Of a stretch of 64,000 nt of DNA, positions 17,524-26,427 are shown piece by piece. The stretch's first letter is position 1. Each line of letters starts with the position of its first letter. Source of the stretch: an uncultured Bacilli bacterium (GTDB lineage Bacteria; Bacillota_I; Bacilli_A; RF39; UBA660). The stretch is from positions 1 to 64,000 of the forward strand of contig CASPWD010000002.1 in assembly GCA_949425635.1 (NCBI GenBank). The letters are read 5' to 3'. Made by a program: the position numbers and the translations under genes. The notes beneath the pieces were generated by a model that saw nothing but the letters and a program-made list of their open reading frames with translations, did not search any database and was not told the origin of the DNA.

Positions 17524-18651
17524 ATGGCAAGAAAAAAAGAAGATAAAAAAAACATTTCAGAAACGGAAGAAATTACTAAGTTAGAAGAACAAAAAATAGA
17601 AAAAGAAGAGGAATTAACTGTAAAAGAAATAACTGATATTCAAAACGAAATTAATAAAGAACTTTTAAAAGTAAAGAAAACCAAAGAAAAGAAAAAATCT
17701 CAAAATGCTACATACTTATTCTTTACATTTTTTGTTAAAAGATTAAGAGAAGACAAATTATATTTATTTTCATTTTTAGTAACGATTGCCTTCTTCTCTA
17801 TATTCTCTTTTAAAAAACTTCAAGAAACAGAAGGATATTATGATCGTAAACAAGAAAATAAATTAACAGAAAATAACACAACACCAACCGTTAATACTCC
17901 AACTGAAAATAAAAAAAATGAAACAACTATTACTGACGAATTAGACATCAGTGATTATATTGGCATCTACAGCCGTGAAATAGTTTTAACATCACCTGTG
18001 GTTCTAAATAACACTTGTACTATAACTGATTATAAAATTATTTACCAAATAAAGAAAGACAAAACCATGACTAAATATCTAATGAATGATTGTTTAGGCA
18101 CTATAAAAATGTGGAGCGATTCTTTAAAATATGTTTCAAGTAGTGGAGCTAGATACATTAGTGCTAATAATGTGAACTTCTTGTTTTCAACAACCAATAT
18201 GAAAGAAGTAGACGGAGAAACATACAAAATAGATGAAGAAATTAGCACAATTAGAGAAAACAGAAAACAAAAAGATATCGAAAATTATTTTTATGACAAC
18301 AATATAATTTTAATGAGTAAAGATGACTTAGTTTTACTAAAAGGTTCAAACATTAGCTACCAATTATCAGAAAAATATAAAATTAATAAAGTTATTGACC
18401 AAATAGTATATAAATCTTCAGCAAAAAACCAATTTAATTTCATAATCTTCAGTGATAGTGAAAATAAAACTTGCTATAGTGAAGAAGAGATCAACAAAGA
18501 AGGCTTTGAAGACACAGAAAATTATAAAATTTACACCATTAAATATGATGCAGAATCAGGAACATTTGCACCTGAAAAAGAGATTATCAGTCGAAACAAG
18601 AGTGCTAGCTGTACAAATTATGAAGAAGATTTAGAGGAACTAAAAAATTAA
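17524..18651 (+). CDS. Membrane-anchored protein of unknown function with Lys/Glu-rich cytoplasmic head
   Basis: 375 aa. Residues 1-62 are almost entirely charged (Lys/Glu, probably coiled coil) and cytoplasmic, one membrane span follows (about 79-96), then a Thr/Asn/Pro-rich linker (about 115-135) and an outer domain of about 235 residues with several Cys (NNTCTIT, MNDCLG, NKTCYS, SASCTN). Similar in build to the protein at 2373. AAGGTG lies before the ATG. Monocistronic between terminators and controlled from the palindrome. No family recognised. Confidence 0.8.
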   Translation: MARKKEDKKNISETEEITKLEEQKIEKEEELTVKEITDIQNEINKELLKVKKTKEKKKSQNATYLFFTFFVKRLREDKLYLFSFLVTIAFFSIFSFKKLQETEGYYDRKQENKLTENNTTPTVNTPTENKKNETTITDELDISDYIGIYSREIVLTSPVVLNNTCTITDYKIIYQIKKDKTMTKYLMNDCLGTIKMWSDSLKYVSSSGARYISANNVNFLFSTTNMKEVDGETYKIDEEISTIRENRKQKDIENYFYDNNIILMSKDDLVLLKGSNISYQLSEKYKINKVIDQIVYKSSAKNQFNFIIFSDSENKTCYSEEEINKEGFEDTENYKIYTIKYDAESGTFAPEKEIISRNKSASCTNYEEDLEELKN

Positions 18652-18720
18652 AAAAGGCAAGAAATAACCAATAAATGGCATTTATAAAAGCCATAAAATC
18701 TCTTTATAAAGACTAAAATT

Positions 18721-18751
18721 GAATGAAAAAAAGATTTTCATTCTTTTTTTT
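18721..18751 (+). terminator. Rho-independent terminator
   Basis: GAATGAAAA (18721-18729) pairs with TTTTCATTC (18735-18743), then eight T. Confidence 0.85.
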
Positions 18752-18770
18752 ACGTAAAAACGTAAAAAAA
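18745..18770. repeat. Inverted repeat with ACGT ends just before the lon promoter
   Basis: Arms T7-ACGT (18745-18755) and ACGT-A7 (18760-18770) around AAAA. It shares its T run with the terminator before it and lies right before the -35 box of lon. It could be a regulator site; no CtsR or CIRCE box is seen. Confidence 0.45.
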
Positions 18771-18772
18771 GA

Positions 18773-18800
18773 TAGACAAAAAAAACTTACGATTATATAA
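18773..18800 (+). promoter_or_regulatory. Promoter of lon
   Basis: TAGACA (18773-18778), 16-bp spacer, TATAAT (18795-18800). Confidence 0.6.
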
Positions 18801-18834
18801 TAGTCATTAATGTGAAATCTTGAGGAGGCGAGAC

Positions 18835-21153
18835 ATGAAAAATAACTTACCAGTAATGCTTCTTAAAAGGATTGTCCTTTTACCTTTTCAAGATGTTCGT
18901 CTTGATTTAAACAATGATATAAGTAGTAAAGTAATCAACCTTGCAATGTCTAAACACAATAGTGAAATTTTAATCGTTTGCCCAGTTGATTTATACGAAG
19001 AATCTCCCGATATTTCGGACTTGCCGTCAGTTGGAGTGGTAGGAAAAATCAAAAGTAAAATGGAACTACCAAATGGCAATTTGCGTATCGTTGTAAGTGG
19101 TTACAAAAGAGTAAAAATAGTTGAGTATGTTAATGAAATATCAGATGGGGATATCTTAAAAGCTCATACTATGGAAATTGACTTACCAGCCTTTGATGAA
19201 GTCGAAGAAACCACGCTAAGAAGGAAACTTTTAGAGCAACTAAATAGTTATATTGAATGTTCTTCTCTAATAAGTAATAGTATCCTATCTAGTATTAAAG
19301 ATATAAATGATATTAATAAGATAACAGACATCATAGTTTCATTCATGCCATTCAAAATAGAAAAAAAATTATTATACATGCAAGAAATAAATCCATTACA
19401 TCGTGCCAACGCTTTAGTTTATGACATGTCGATGGAACTTCAAGTAGCCCAATTAGATTCAAAATTAGATGATGCTCTAAGAGAAGACTTCGAAAGAAAT
19501 CAAAAAGAAATTGTTCTTAGAGAAAAAATAGAAGAGATAAGAAAAGAATTAGGTGAAACGAATCTAAAAGATGAACTTATCAGTGATTATATAGAAAAAA
19601 TAAATGATTTAAAATGTGATGGTCGTTTAAAAAATAAATTAGTCAATGAAGTAAAAAAACTAGACTATACTAACGAGGCAAGTCCAGAAGTAAGTACAAT
19701 TAGAAATTACTTAGACTTAGTTCTAGATTTACCATTTGGTATAAAAAGTACGGATGAGACTGACTTAGACAAAATTAAAGATAACTTAGATGATACTCAC
19801 TTTGGTCTAGATAAAGTAAAAGATCGTATAATTGAATATATCGCTGTGAAAACTAGAAATAAAAACCTACGTAGTCCTATAATCTGTTTAGTTGGTCCTC
19901 CTGGAGTAGGAAAAACAACTTTAGCTATGGGCATTGCCAATAGTTTAAATAAAGAATTCTATAAAATAAGTGTTGGTGGCTTAAACGATTCAGCCGAACT
20001 AAATGGTCATATTAGAACTTATATTGGTTCAGGACCAGGTAAAATAATTCAAGCTTTAAAAAAATGCGGTACAAGTAATCCTTTAATCCTAATTGACGAA
20101 ATAGATAAAATGGTTAAAGATTACAAAGGAGACCCAGCTTCAGTATTGTTAGACATTCTTGATCCAGAACAAAATAGTCGTTTTATAGACAATTATGTTG
20201 AAGAGCCATTCGACTTATCGGAAGTAATGTTTATTTTAACAGCTAACTATGAAGAAGATATTCCAGAAGCTTTATATGATAGATTAGAAGTGATTGAGCT
20301 TTCAAGCTATACAGAATTTGAAAAACTAGACATTGCTAAAGATTATCTGATTCCTAATATATATAAAGAACATCTAGTTTGTAGTAAAGAAATAAAATTT
20401 ACTAACGATATAATAATGGAAATCATCAATCGCTATACGAAAGAAGCTGGTGTACGTGACCTTCAAAGAAACCTAAGTACAGTTGTTAGAAAAATTGTTA
20501 CTAAATCAGTTAGAGAAGCCAATAGTCCTATAAAAGTTACAGTCAAAAAATCAGATCTTCCAAAATATTTAGGACCATACAAATACGATATTACAAATCA
20601 AGCAATAACAAATCATGTTGGTTTAGTAAACGCTCTAGCTTATACACCAATGGGTGGAGCAGTCTTACCTGTTGAAGTAACAATGTACGATGGCAAAGGA
20701 GACTTTAAAGTAACTGGACTTATTGGTCAAACAATGGATGAATCAGTTAGTGTTGCTCTAAGTTACATTAAAGCTAACAAAGATGTTTTCAAAATAAATG
20801 ATGAATATTTTCAAACGAAGGATATCCATATTCACTTCCTAGAAGGTGCTGTCAAAAAAGATGGACCATCTGCAGGTGTCACAATCGCTACAGCCTTATT
20901 AAGTTTATTCTTAAATAAAGAAGTACCAGCTGATGTTGCTATGACTGGAGAAATTTCCCTAAAAGGCGATATTTTAAAAGTAGGTGGCATCAAAGAAAAA
21001 ATCATTGGAGCTTATAACGATGGTGCTAAAAAAGTGTTCATTCCGTTTACTAATTCCTGTGATTTAGATGAAATACCTGACATTGTTCAAGAAAAAATAA
21101 ACATTGTATTAGTTAAAAATTATAAAGAGATATTTTCTGCACTTTTTAAGTAA
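18835..21153 (+). CDS. lon: ATP-dependent protease Lon
   Basis: 772 aa. N-terminal LAN domain (substrate binding), AAA+ module with Walker A GPPGVGKT (354-361) and Walker B LILIDEID, and a C-terminal Ser-Lys protease with Ser679 in KDGPSAGVT and Lys722 in GGIKEKIIGA, the same spacing as the E. coli catalytic pair. It degrades misfolded and regulatory proteins. ATG 18835 follows GAGGAGGCG. Followed by SpoVID-like and YsxE-like genes, as in Bacillus but without engB and the hem genes. Confidence 0.97.
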   Translation: MKNNLPVMLLKRIVLLPFQDVRLDLNNDISSKVINLAMSKHNSEILIVCPVDLYEESPDISDLPSVGVVGKIKSKMELPNGNLRIVVSGYKRVKIVEYVNEISDGDILKAHTMEIDLPAFDEVEETTLRRKLLEQLNSYIECSSLISNSILSSIKDINDINKITDIIVSFMPFKIEKKLLYMQEINPLHRANALVYDMSMELQVAQLDSKLDDALREDFERNQKEIVLREKIEEIRKELGETNLKDELISDYIEKINDLKCDGRLKNKLVNEVKKLDYTNEASPEVSTIRNYLDLVLDLPFGIKSTDETDLDKIKDNLDDTHFGLDKVKDRIIEYIAVKTRNKNLRSPIICLVGPPGVGKTTLAMGIANSLNKEFYKISVGGLNDSAELNGHIRTYIGSGPGKIIQALKKCGTSNPLILIDEIDKMVKDYKGDPASVLLDILDPEQNSRFIDNYVEEPFDLSEVMFILTANYEEDIPEALYDRLEVIELSSYTEFEKLDIAKDYLIPNIYKEHLVCSKEIKFTNDIIMEIINRYTKEAGVRDLQRNLSTVVRKIVTKSVREANSPIKVTVKKSDLPKYLGPYKYDITNQAITNHVGLVNALAYTPMGGAVLPVEVTMYDGKGDFKVTGLIGQTMDESVSVALSYIKANKDVFKINDEYFQTKDIHIHFLEGAVKKDGPSAGVTIATALLSLFLNKEVPADVAMTGEISLKGDILKVGGIKEKIIGAYNDGAKKVFIPFTNSCDLDEIPDIVQEKINIVLVKNYKEIFSALFK

Positions 21154-21170
21154 TGAAAAATCTCTTTTTT
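21124..21170 (+). terminator. Weak terminator-like hairpin after lon
   Basis: AAAGAGAT (21124-21131) with ATCTCTTT (21160-21167) and a 28-nt loop containing the stop codon, then T. Partial read-through into the coat genes is possible. Confidence 0.5.
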
Positions 21171-21195
21171 CATATCTTTAAATAGGAGGATTATT

Positions 21196-22233
21196 ATGAA
21201 ACAAGTTATACCTTTTAGTAAAGATATTGTCTTTAAAACAAATATTGCTAGTATTACTAGTATTTCTTTAGAACACGAAGAAAAAATAAGTGATGGTGAA
21301 ATTTCTGGAGACTTCATCGTTTTTGGTGATTATAAAATTCATAACGATACAACTGAACGTGAACTATTTAGATTTAAACTGCCATTTACAACTTTAATTC
21401 CTGATAATGTTATTCCAAGCACAATTTCTATTGATGTAGAAAACTTTACTTATGAAATCATAGAAGAGGATGTTTTAAAAGTAAATATTAACTTTAGTAT
21501 TGAAGGAGACGAAGAAGATTTAGAAAAAAGAATGGAAGAAGATTTAAAAGATGCGGAAGAACAAGAAAAAATCGAGAACCAAAACGAAAATGAATTTACG
21601 AACGAATTAAACTTTTTCTTAGATGATAAAATCATCAGCAACATAGCGAATATGGAAGAACTAAGAGAAAAAAGTAACGACCAAATGTTAAAAGAATTTA
21701 AAAACGAGGAATCAGAAGAACCAGTATCTAAGGAAGAGCAACCAACAGAAAATTCAAGTATAAATCATGATATAGAAGAATTGCTTTCCCCCTCAGTACA
21801 CTCTCTAACAGAAAGGAATACCACTGAAGTAAAAAGATATATTGAAAAAAGCGAAGAAAATAAAGAAGATAGGTCTTACATGGAAGAACCAGTTGCGAAT
21901 AAAGAAGAGACCAAATTAGAAGAAACGATTATCACAAATAATCTTGACCAAACAAAAACACCAGCCATCGAAGCCTCAAGGATAGAAAAAGAAGGCACTA
22001 GTACAAGCGAAAGAGAAACAAAAGATAGCGAGGAACAAAAAAATATGATAAACGAACAAACAATGAGTAGTGAATATGTTACATACCACATTCATATTGT
22101 AAAAATAGAAGAAACTCTTGATACAATAATCAAAAACTACAATAGTAATTTAGATATTCTAGGACTCTATAACGATGTAAGCAATATCAAAGTTGGCGAT
22201 AAACTAATCATTCCCCAATACTTAGATGAATAG
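21196..22233 (+). CDS. SpoVID-like spore coat morphogenetic protein with C-terminal LysM
   Basis: 345 aa. The first 110 residues are beta-rich (FKTNIASITSISLEHEEKI, ISGDFIVFGDYK) and match the SpoVID N-terminal domain pattern; a very acidic low-complexity middle (about 115-285) follows; the last 50 residues form a LysM (TYHIHIVKIEETLDTIIKN, then IKVGDKLIIPQ). SpoVID guides coat encasement in Bacillus. Position after lon and before a YsxE-like gene supports the call. Starts behind AGGAGG; overlaps the next gene by 8 bases. The domain match is by eye. Confidence 0.75.
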   Translation: MKQVIPFSKDIVFKTNIASITSISLEHEEKISDGEISGDFIVFGDYKIHNDTTERELFRFKLPFTTLIPDNVIPSTISIDVENFTYEIIEEDVLKVNINFSIEGDEEDLEKRMEEDLKDAEEQEKIENQNENEFTNELNFFLDDKIISNIANMEELREKSNDQMLKEFKNEESEEPVSKEEQPTENSSINHDIEELLSPSVHSLTERNTTEVKRYIEKSEENKEDRSYMEEPVANKEETKLEETIITNNLDQTKTPAIEASRIEKEGTSTSERETKDSEEQKNMINEQTMSSEYVTYHIHIVKIEETLDTIIKNYNSNLDILGLYNDVSNIKVGDKLIIPQYLDE

Positions 22234-23101
22234 AAGTCTAGAAGTATTCAACAAGATTTATAAACCTTATAAAATAACCCGTAAAAATAGTGTTTACATT
22301 CTAAATACAATGGAAGGCGATTACGCTGTTAAATTGAATCCTAAAATAGATTATAAAAAATTATACAATTATCTTCACAGCCGTAATTTTAACTACTTAC
22401 CAGAAATGTCTAAAGATAGTCGTGATGATATGGTTGTCTTAGAATACCAAGAAGATTTAAGTATCGACAATAATCAAAAAGCCCTAGATCTCATTAATTT
22501 AGTGGCTTTATTGCATACTAAAACAAGCTATTTTAAAGATGTTCCATTAGATACTTACAAAGGTATCTACGACAACATCAATAATAACTTAATATATGTT
22601 GAAAATCTCTATAACAATATGTTTGAATCATTCCTAAAAGAAGAATATTTAAGACCAAGCCACTACTTATTTCTTCGAAATTATTCTCTTATTTATAACG
22701 CTACGAAATATTCTAAAACTAAATTAGACGACTGGTTTGAAGAATTAAAAGATAAAACTAAACAAAGAGTAGTTCTAGTTCATAACAATCTAAAACTAGA
22801 TCATCTAATAAAAAATAAAGAAGAATATTTAATAAGTTGGGATTCTTATACCTTTGACACTCCAGTTCTAGACCTCTACAACTTATATAAAAATGAATGG
22901 AGAGAAGTAGAATTTACTAGCATATTCGCCGCTTATAACAGTAGTTTCTCCCTTTTAAATGAAGAAAAAAAATTATTAGATATCTTAATAAGTATTCCCT
23001 TCGAAGTAAAACTAGATAACAATGAATACCAAAACTGCCGTAATATTAGAAGTCTAATAGATTATTTAAGTAAATCTTCCAAGATAGTAATCGAAACCTA
23101 A
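22226..23101 (+). CDS. ysxE: YsxE/CotS-like spore coat kinase-fold protein
   Basis: 291 aa with the layout of the CotS/YsxE/YutH group, which has an aminoglycoside-phosphotransferase fold. An N-terminal kinase lobe (ITRKNSVYILNTMEGDYAVKL) and a catalytic-loop-like VLVHNNLKLDHLI, then LISWDSYTFDTPVLDLYNLY, are visible. The usual HGD/HGN is HNN here, so the catalytic Asp may be absent. In B. subtilis ysxE directly follows spoVID. Starts within the SpoVID-like gene, so the two are coupled. Confidence 0.78.
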   Translation: MNRSLEVFNKIYKPYKITRKNSVYILNTMEGDYAVKLNPKIDYKKLYNYLHSRNFNYLPEMSKDSRDDMVVLEYQEDLSIDNNQKALDLINLVALLHTKTSYFKDVPLDTYKGIYDNINNNLIYVENLYNNMFESFLKEEYLRPSHYLFLRNYSLIYNATKYSKTKLDDWFEELKDKTKQRVVLVHNNLKLDHLIKNKEEYLISWDSYTFDTPVLDLYNLYKNEWREVEFTSIFAAYNSSFSLLNEEKKLLDILISIPFEVKLDNNEYQNCRNIRSLIDYLSKSSKIVIET

Positions 23102-23277
23102 AAAGGCCAAAGTAGTCGAAATAATAAAAAGAATAATAAAAAGCATTCAACTAATAATACAATAATATTAAATCGTAATGGTAATATCAAAGTAATTAGT
23201 ATTTGATAAAAAATTAAAATACTTAAACAGAATATCAAAAGAATTGTAAAAAAAGGATTTTTGTTATTACAGCGCAT
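23098..23277 (-). CDS. Possible small membrane protein
   Basis: 59 aa on the - strand from ATG 23277, with AGGGTGAG four bases upstream and a stop that overlaps the ysxE stop by four bases. Two hydrophobic spans (FFTILLIFCLSILIFYQILI and IIVLLVECFLLFFLLFRLLW). AT-rich DNA makes hydrophobic chance frames common, and I see no clear promoter, so this is tentative. Confidence 0.35.
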   Translation of the reverse strand: MRCNNKNPFFTILLIFCLSILIFYQILITLILPLRFNIIVLLVECFLLFFLLFRLLWPF

Positions 23278-23305
23278 CAAACTCACCCTAATATAAAATA
23301 TGTCT

Positions 23306-23332
23306 AAGAAACAAGTTTTGTTTCTTTTTTTT
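23306..23332 (+). terminator. Terminator of the lon-ysxE region
   Basis: AAGAAACAA (23306-23314), 3-nt loop, TTGTTTCTT (23318-23326), then T. Confidence 0.8.
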
Positions 23333-23450
23333 CTATATATTTATACGATTCGGTTCAATATGAATGTATGACTTTTCTAACACGAATATAAATAATAGAC
23401 TGTGTTATTTAATGTAAAACTACTAAAAAAGTTAGATAGTAAATAAAAAA

Positions 23451-23610
23451 ACAGCAAGGACCTAGAACTCAACTTTCGAATTGTCGAAGGCTTAGCAAGC
23501 AATGCTGCTGATACAAGTAATAAAACAAGTAGAAGTGAAAGATAGGTTTAAAAATCTAGGAATTCTCTCTTAGCTGCAAACGGTTAGATTTCTAACTACT
23601 TTTCTAATAC
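23451..23610 (+). ncRNA. Candidate structured RNA or decayed gene before vanR
   Basis: The gap 23333-23691 holds a block with clearly more G+C than its surroundings. Several stems can be drawn: CAGCA (23452-23456) with TGCTG (23503-23507), CTTTCGA (23473-23479) with TCGAAGG (23484-23490), and GTTAG/CTAAC around 23583-23596. One + frame is open for about 30 codons (including ELNFRIVEGLASNAADTSNK), so a gene remnant is the alternative. The strand is a guess. The rest of the gap is AT-rich and shows nothing. Confidence 0.3.
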
Positions 23611-23691
23611 ACTTTGTAGACACCAATTCTTTTATTTTTCTTTCCATAATTTTTCTAAAGTGCTATGATAAGTTGGAAAGGGCGGATAAAT

Positions 23692-24381
23692 ATGAATATT
23701 CTAGTTGTGGATGATGAAACTGCTATCGCCGATTTAATTAGCATCTATTTAAAAAACGAAAACTACAACGTCTACAAATATTATTCTAGCCAAGAAGTAT
23801 TAAAAGATTTAGAGAATCTAAAAATAGATTTAGCTATTCTAGATGTCATGATGCCTGATTTAGATGGCTTCTCTCTATGTAATAAAATTCGTGCCAAATA
23901 CAACTTTCCAATCATTTTCGTCACAGCAAAAGTAGAGGATATCGACAAAATAACAGGCCTAACAATTGGCGCCGACGATTATATAACAAAACCATTTCAA
24001 CCATTAGAATTAGTTGCTCGTGTAAAAGCTCAATTACGACGCTACACTGTCTTTAATTCAAGCAGCGAAGCAAGAGAAAACCTAATCGATTTTCGTAACA
24101 TTTCAATCAATAAGGATACCCACGAATTTTATTTTAACGAAGAAAAACTAGAACTAACCCCAATTGAATTTAAAATTGTTTGGTTGCTTTGTGAAAACCG
24201 TGGGACTGTTGTAAAAACCGAAGACCTATTCCAAAATGTTTGGGGGAAAAAATACTTCGAGAGCGATAACAACACCATAATGGTACACATTCGTCATCTT
24301 CGCGAAAAGATGAAAGATACATCCAAAAATCCAAAATACATCAAAACAATATGGGGAGTGGGGTATAAAATTGAAAAATAA
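23692..24381 (+). CDS. vanR: VanR-type response regulator
   Basis: 229 aa. Receiver domain with acidic pair DD (7-8), phospho-acceptor Asp51 in LAILDVMMPD, conserved Lys in ITKPFQPLELVAR; OmpR-type winged helix in the C-terminal half (ELTPIEFKIVWLL, then TIMVHIRHLREKM, WGVGYKIE). ATG 23692 follows AAAGGGCGG; an in-frame ATG at 23665 lies in the TATGAT -10 box. It starts a seven-gene glycopeptide-resistance cluster and overlaps vanS by 11 bases. It probably activates vanW-vanT through repeats before vanW. Confidence 0.9.
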   Translation: MNILVVDDETAIADLISIYLKNENYNVYKYYSSQEVLKDLENLKIDLAILDVMMPDLDGFSLCNKIRAKYNFPIIFVTAKVEDIDKITGLTIGADDYITKPFQPLELVARVKAQLRRYTVFNSSSEARENLIDFRNISINKDTHEFYFNEEKLELTPIEFKIVWLLCENRGTVVKTEDLFQNVWGKKYFESDNNTIMVHIRHLREKMKDTSKNPKYIKTIWGVGYKIEK

Positions 24382-25477
24382 TTTACAAACTAAAACTTTT
24401 CTTTTAACTATATTTAAAATCTTTATCTGGTCAGTTCTTCTTCCTGCAACAACCATTTTCTGCGTCGAAATTATCAATCTTCTAGACTTTAATTGGCTAT
24501 ATCACATATCACCCAATGTATATTATTTCTTTAACAACCTATATAGATTTTTAACATCTAGTATTCTAATGTTTTTACTAATTGTAATCTGGGTCTTCGG
24601 TGTTTGTATGATTTTATATGGCACAATCAAAAAACTTTTTTCTTACATCAACGCTCTTAGTGAAGCTGCCGATAAACTATTTGATAAAGAAAGCGAGTTC
24701 ATTGCACTCCCTCAAGAGTTAGAAGAAGTCCAAGAAAAAATCAATCACTTAAAAAGAGAATCAGAAAAAAATGAACGTCGTGCTATTTTAAATGAACAAC
24801 GAAAAAATGATTTAGTCGTTTACTTAGCCCACGATTTAAAAACACCTCTAACTTCTATGATTGGCTATTTATCTCTTCTGGATGAAATAAAAGATATGCC
24901 TCCTGAATCAAGAGAAAAATATATAAGCATTGCTCTAGAAAAATCATATAAATTAGAAGATCTAATTAATGAATTATTCGATATAACTCGTTTCAATTCA
25001 GAAAAAATAATTCTAGAACGCGAAGATGTAAATCTAAACATGATGTTAGAACAAATAATGGATGATTTCTACCCGGTCTTAAAAGAGAATGACAAAGAAA
25101 TCAAACTTACAAGTAAATCTAAAATTCTCTTAGATGCGGATCCCGATAAATTAGCCCGTGTTTTCAATAACTTAATCAAAAATGCCATCTACTATAGTAC
25201 AGACAAATTAATAACAATAAATGTCACAAAAACAGAAAAAAGTGTTAAAATTATAGTAAGCAACAAAGGTCGTAAGATTCCGCAAGAAAAATTAAATCGC
25301 ATCTTTGAAAAATTCTATCGTGCTGATGCTTCAAGACACCAAGCATCTGGTGGAACAGGCTTGGGCCTTGCAATTGCTAAAGAAATAGTCGAATTACATG
25401 ATGGTACGATAACTGCAACGAGTGATGAATTGCACACAAAATTTACTGTCTTATTGCCCATCAAGAAAATTAAGTAA
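24371..25477 (+). CDS. vanS: VanS-type sensor histidine kinase
   Basis: 368 aa. Two membrane spans (about 10-37 and 62-86) enclose a short outer loop, a HAMP-like linker follows, then HisKA with phospho-acceptor His154 in YLAHDLKTPLTSMIGYLSLL and an ATPase domain with N box (NNLIKNAIYYS), F box (IFEKFYRAD) and G2 box (GGTGLGLAIAKE). The start is TTG 24371 behind GGGGAGTGGGG, inside vanR. The small sensor region suits VanS kinases that sense glycopeptide or wall damage. Confidence 0.9.
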   Translation: MKNNLQTKTFLLTIFKIFIWSVLLPATTIFCVEIINLLDFNWLYHISPNVYYFFNNLYRFLTSSILMFLLIVIWVFGVCMILYGTIKKLFSYINALSEAADKLFDKESEFIALPQELEEVQEKINHLKRESEKNERRAILNEQRKNDLVVYLAHDLKTPLTSMIGYLSLLDEIKDMPPESREKYISIALEKSYKLEDLINELFDITRFNSEKIILEREDVNLNMMLEQIMDDFYPVLKENDKEIKLTSKSKILLDADPDKLARVFNNLIKNAIYYSTDKLITINVTKTEKSVKIIVSNKGRKIPQEKLNRIFEKFYRADASRHQASGGTGLGLAIAKEIVELHDGTITATSDELHTKFTVLLPIKKIK

Positions 25478-25503
25478 ATCTTAAGATTTTTGTAAGATTA
25501 AAT
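25471..25503 (+). promoter_or_regulatory. Three VanR-like direct repeats
   Basis: Three 11-bp units each begin TAAG: TAAGTAAATCT (25471), TAAGATTTTTG (25482) and TAAGATTAAAT (25493). Regular 11-bp spacing is typical of OmpR/PhoB-family sites. They begin inside the vanS stop region and lie just before a promoter with a -10 TACAAT (25529-25534) but no recognisable -35, as expected for an activator-dependent promoter. Confidence 0.6.
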
Positions 25504-25505
25504 TA

Positions 25506-25568
25506 AAAAACAGTCGTAAAAAAGTTGCTACAATCTATTTGTATAACTTGAAGACTGTTTTTCTTTTT
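25506..25568 (+). terminator. Attenuator- or terminator-like hairpin between vanS and vanW
   Basis: Outer stem AAAAACAGTC (25506-25515) with GACTGTTTTT (25553-25562), followed by TCTTTTT. An inner stem TACAA/TTGTA (25529-25543) is possible. It could end vanRS transcripts, leaving vanW-vanT to the activated promoter inside it. Confidence 0.6.
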
Positions 25569-25599
25569 GGAAAAAAGTCACAAATTGAAAGGAAAAAAT

Positions 25600-26427
25600 A
25601 TGAAAAGAAAAAGATTAACTGAATTAATGCCTTTCCTAATACCTATACGTTCTTGGCAAAAAAACTTTTTTTACCAAATAAAAATGCGTTTAGATAAAGC
25701 AACTTATTCAACCAAAGTAGGAGAGCTTTTACCTTTTGTTGTTGCTTCCTCCAGTACCTGTATGATTAACCAAAACAGTGGGCAAGACATAATTTACCAA
25801 GAAAACAAAGTGAATAATCTAAAACTTATAAGTAAAACAATGAATCGTCTTTTAATTAAACCAGGGGAAACTTTTTCTTTCTGTTACTTAGCAGAAAACG
25901 CTCATAAATACGGGAAGTACAAAGACGGTCTAGTTCTTGTAAATGGCGCAATTGTTCCACGTAAAGGAGGCGGCATTTGCCACATTAGTAATCTCTTATA
26001 TTACTTATTCTTACTAACTCCCTTAACCATTGTAGAAAGGCATGGACATGATATTAAGTCCTTCCCAGATCCTGATCCCAATGAACCGATTGGCATTGAT
26101 GCCACAATCAACAGCGGTTGGCTTGATTTAAAAATTCGAAACGACACTAAGGAAACTTATCAAATCTTTATTGATTTTGATGAAACACACATGATAGGCA
26201 AAATTCTTTCGAATAAAGAAACCAACACATCCGCCAGCATCAAAAATGGTCAGGTGAAATATTGCAAGAAAAACAACAAAATATACGAAATAGCCGAAGT
26301 AATAAAAGTATTAAAAGATAAAAAAACAAACGAAATAATAAGTGAAACAAAGCTTTACGACGAAAAAATTGAAATCGCTTATACTTTACCAAAAAACATC
26401 ATAATAATTGAGGAGAAAGAAATATGA
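25600..26427 (+). CDS. vanW: VanW family protein
   Basis: 275 aa. The VanW-family core is plain: KPGETFSFCYLAENAHKYGKYK, the Gly-rich VPRKGGGICHISNLLYYLF, and VERHGHDIKSFPDPDPNEP. VanW accompanies vanB and vanG operons; its biochemical job is not known. ATG 25600 follows AAAGGA; an in-frame TTG at 25567 has no site. It overlaps vanG by four bases (ATGA). First gene behind the VanR-like repeats. Confidence 0.9.
   Translation: MKRKRLTELMPFLIPIRSWQKNFFYQIKMRLDKATYSTKVGELLPFVVASSSTCMINQNSGQDIIYQENKVNNLKLISKTMNRLLIKPGETFSFCYLAENAHKYGKYKDGLVLVNGAIVPRKGGGICHISNLLYYLFLLTPLTIVERHGHDIKSFPDPDPNEPIGIDATINSGWLDLKIRNDTKETYQIFIDFDETHMIGKILSNKETNTSASIKNGQVKYCKKNNKIYEIAEVIKVLKDKKTNEIISETKLYDEKIEIAYTLPKNIIIIEEKEI

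Noticed and set aside
18042-18248. - strand frame of 68 codons inside the membrane-protein gene at 17524
   Set aside because: Complement of a well-supported + gene, no ribosome site or promoter.
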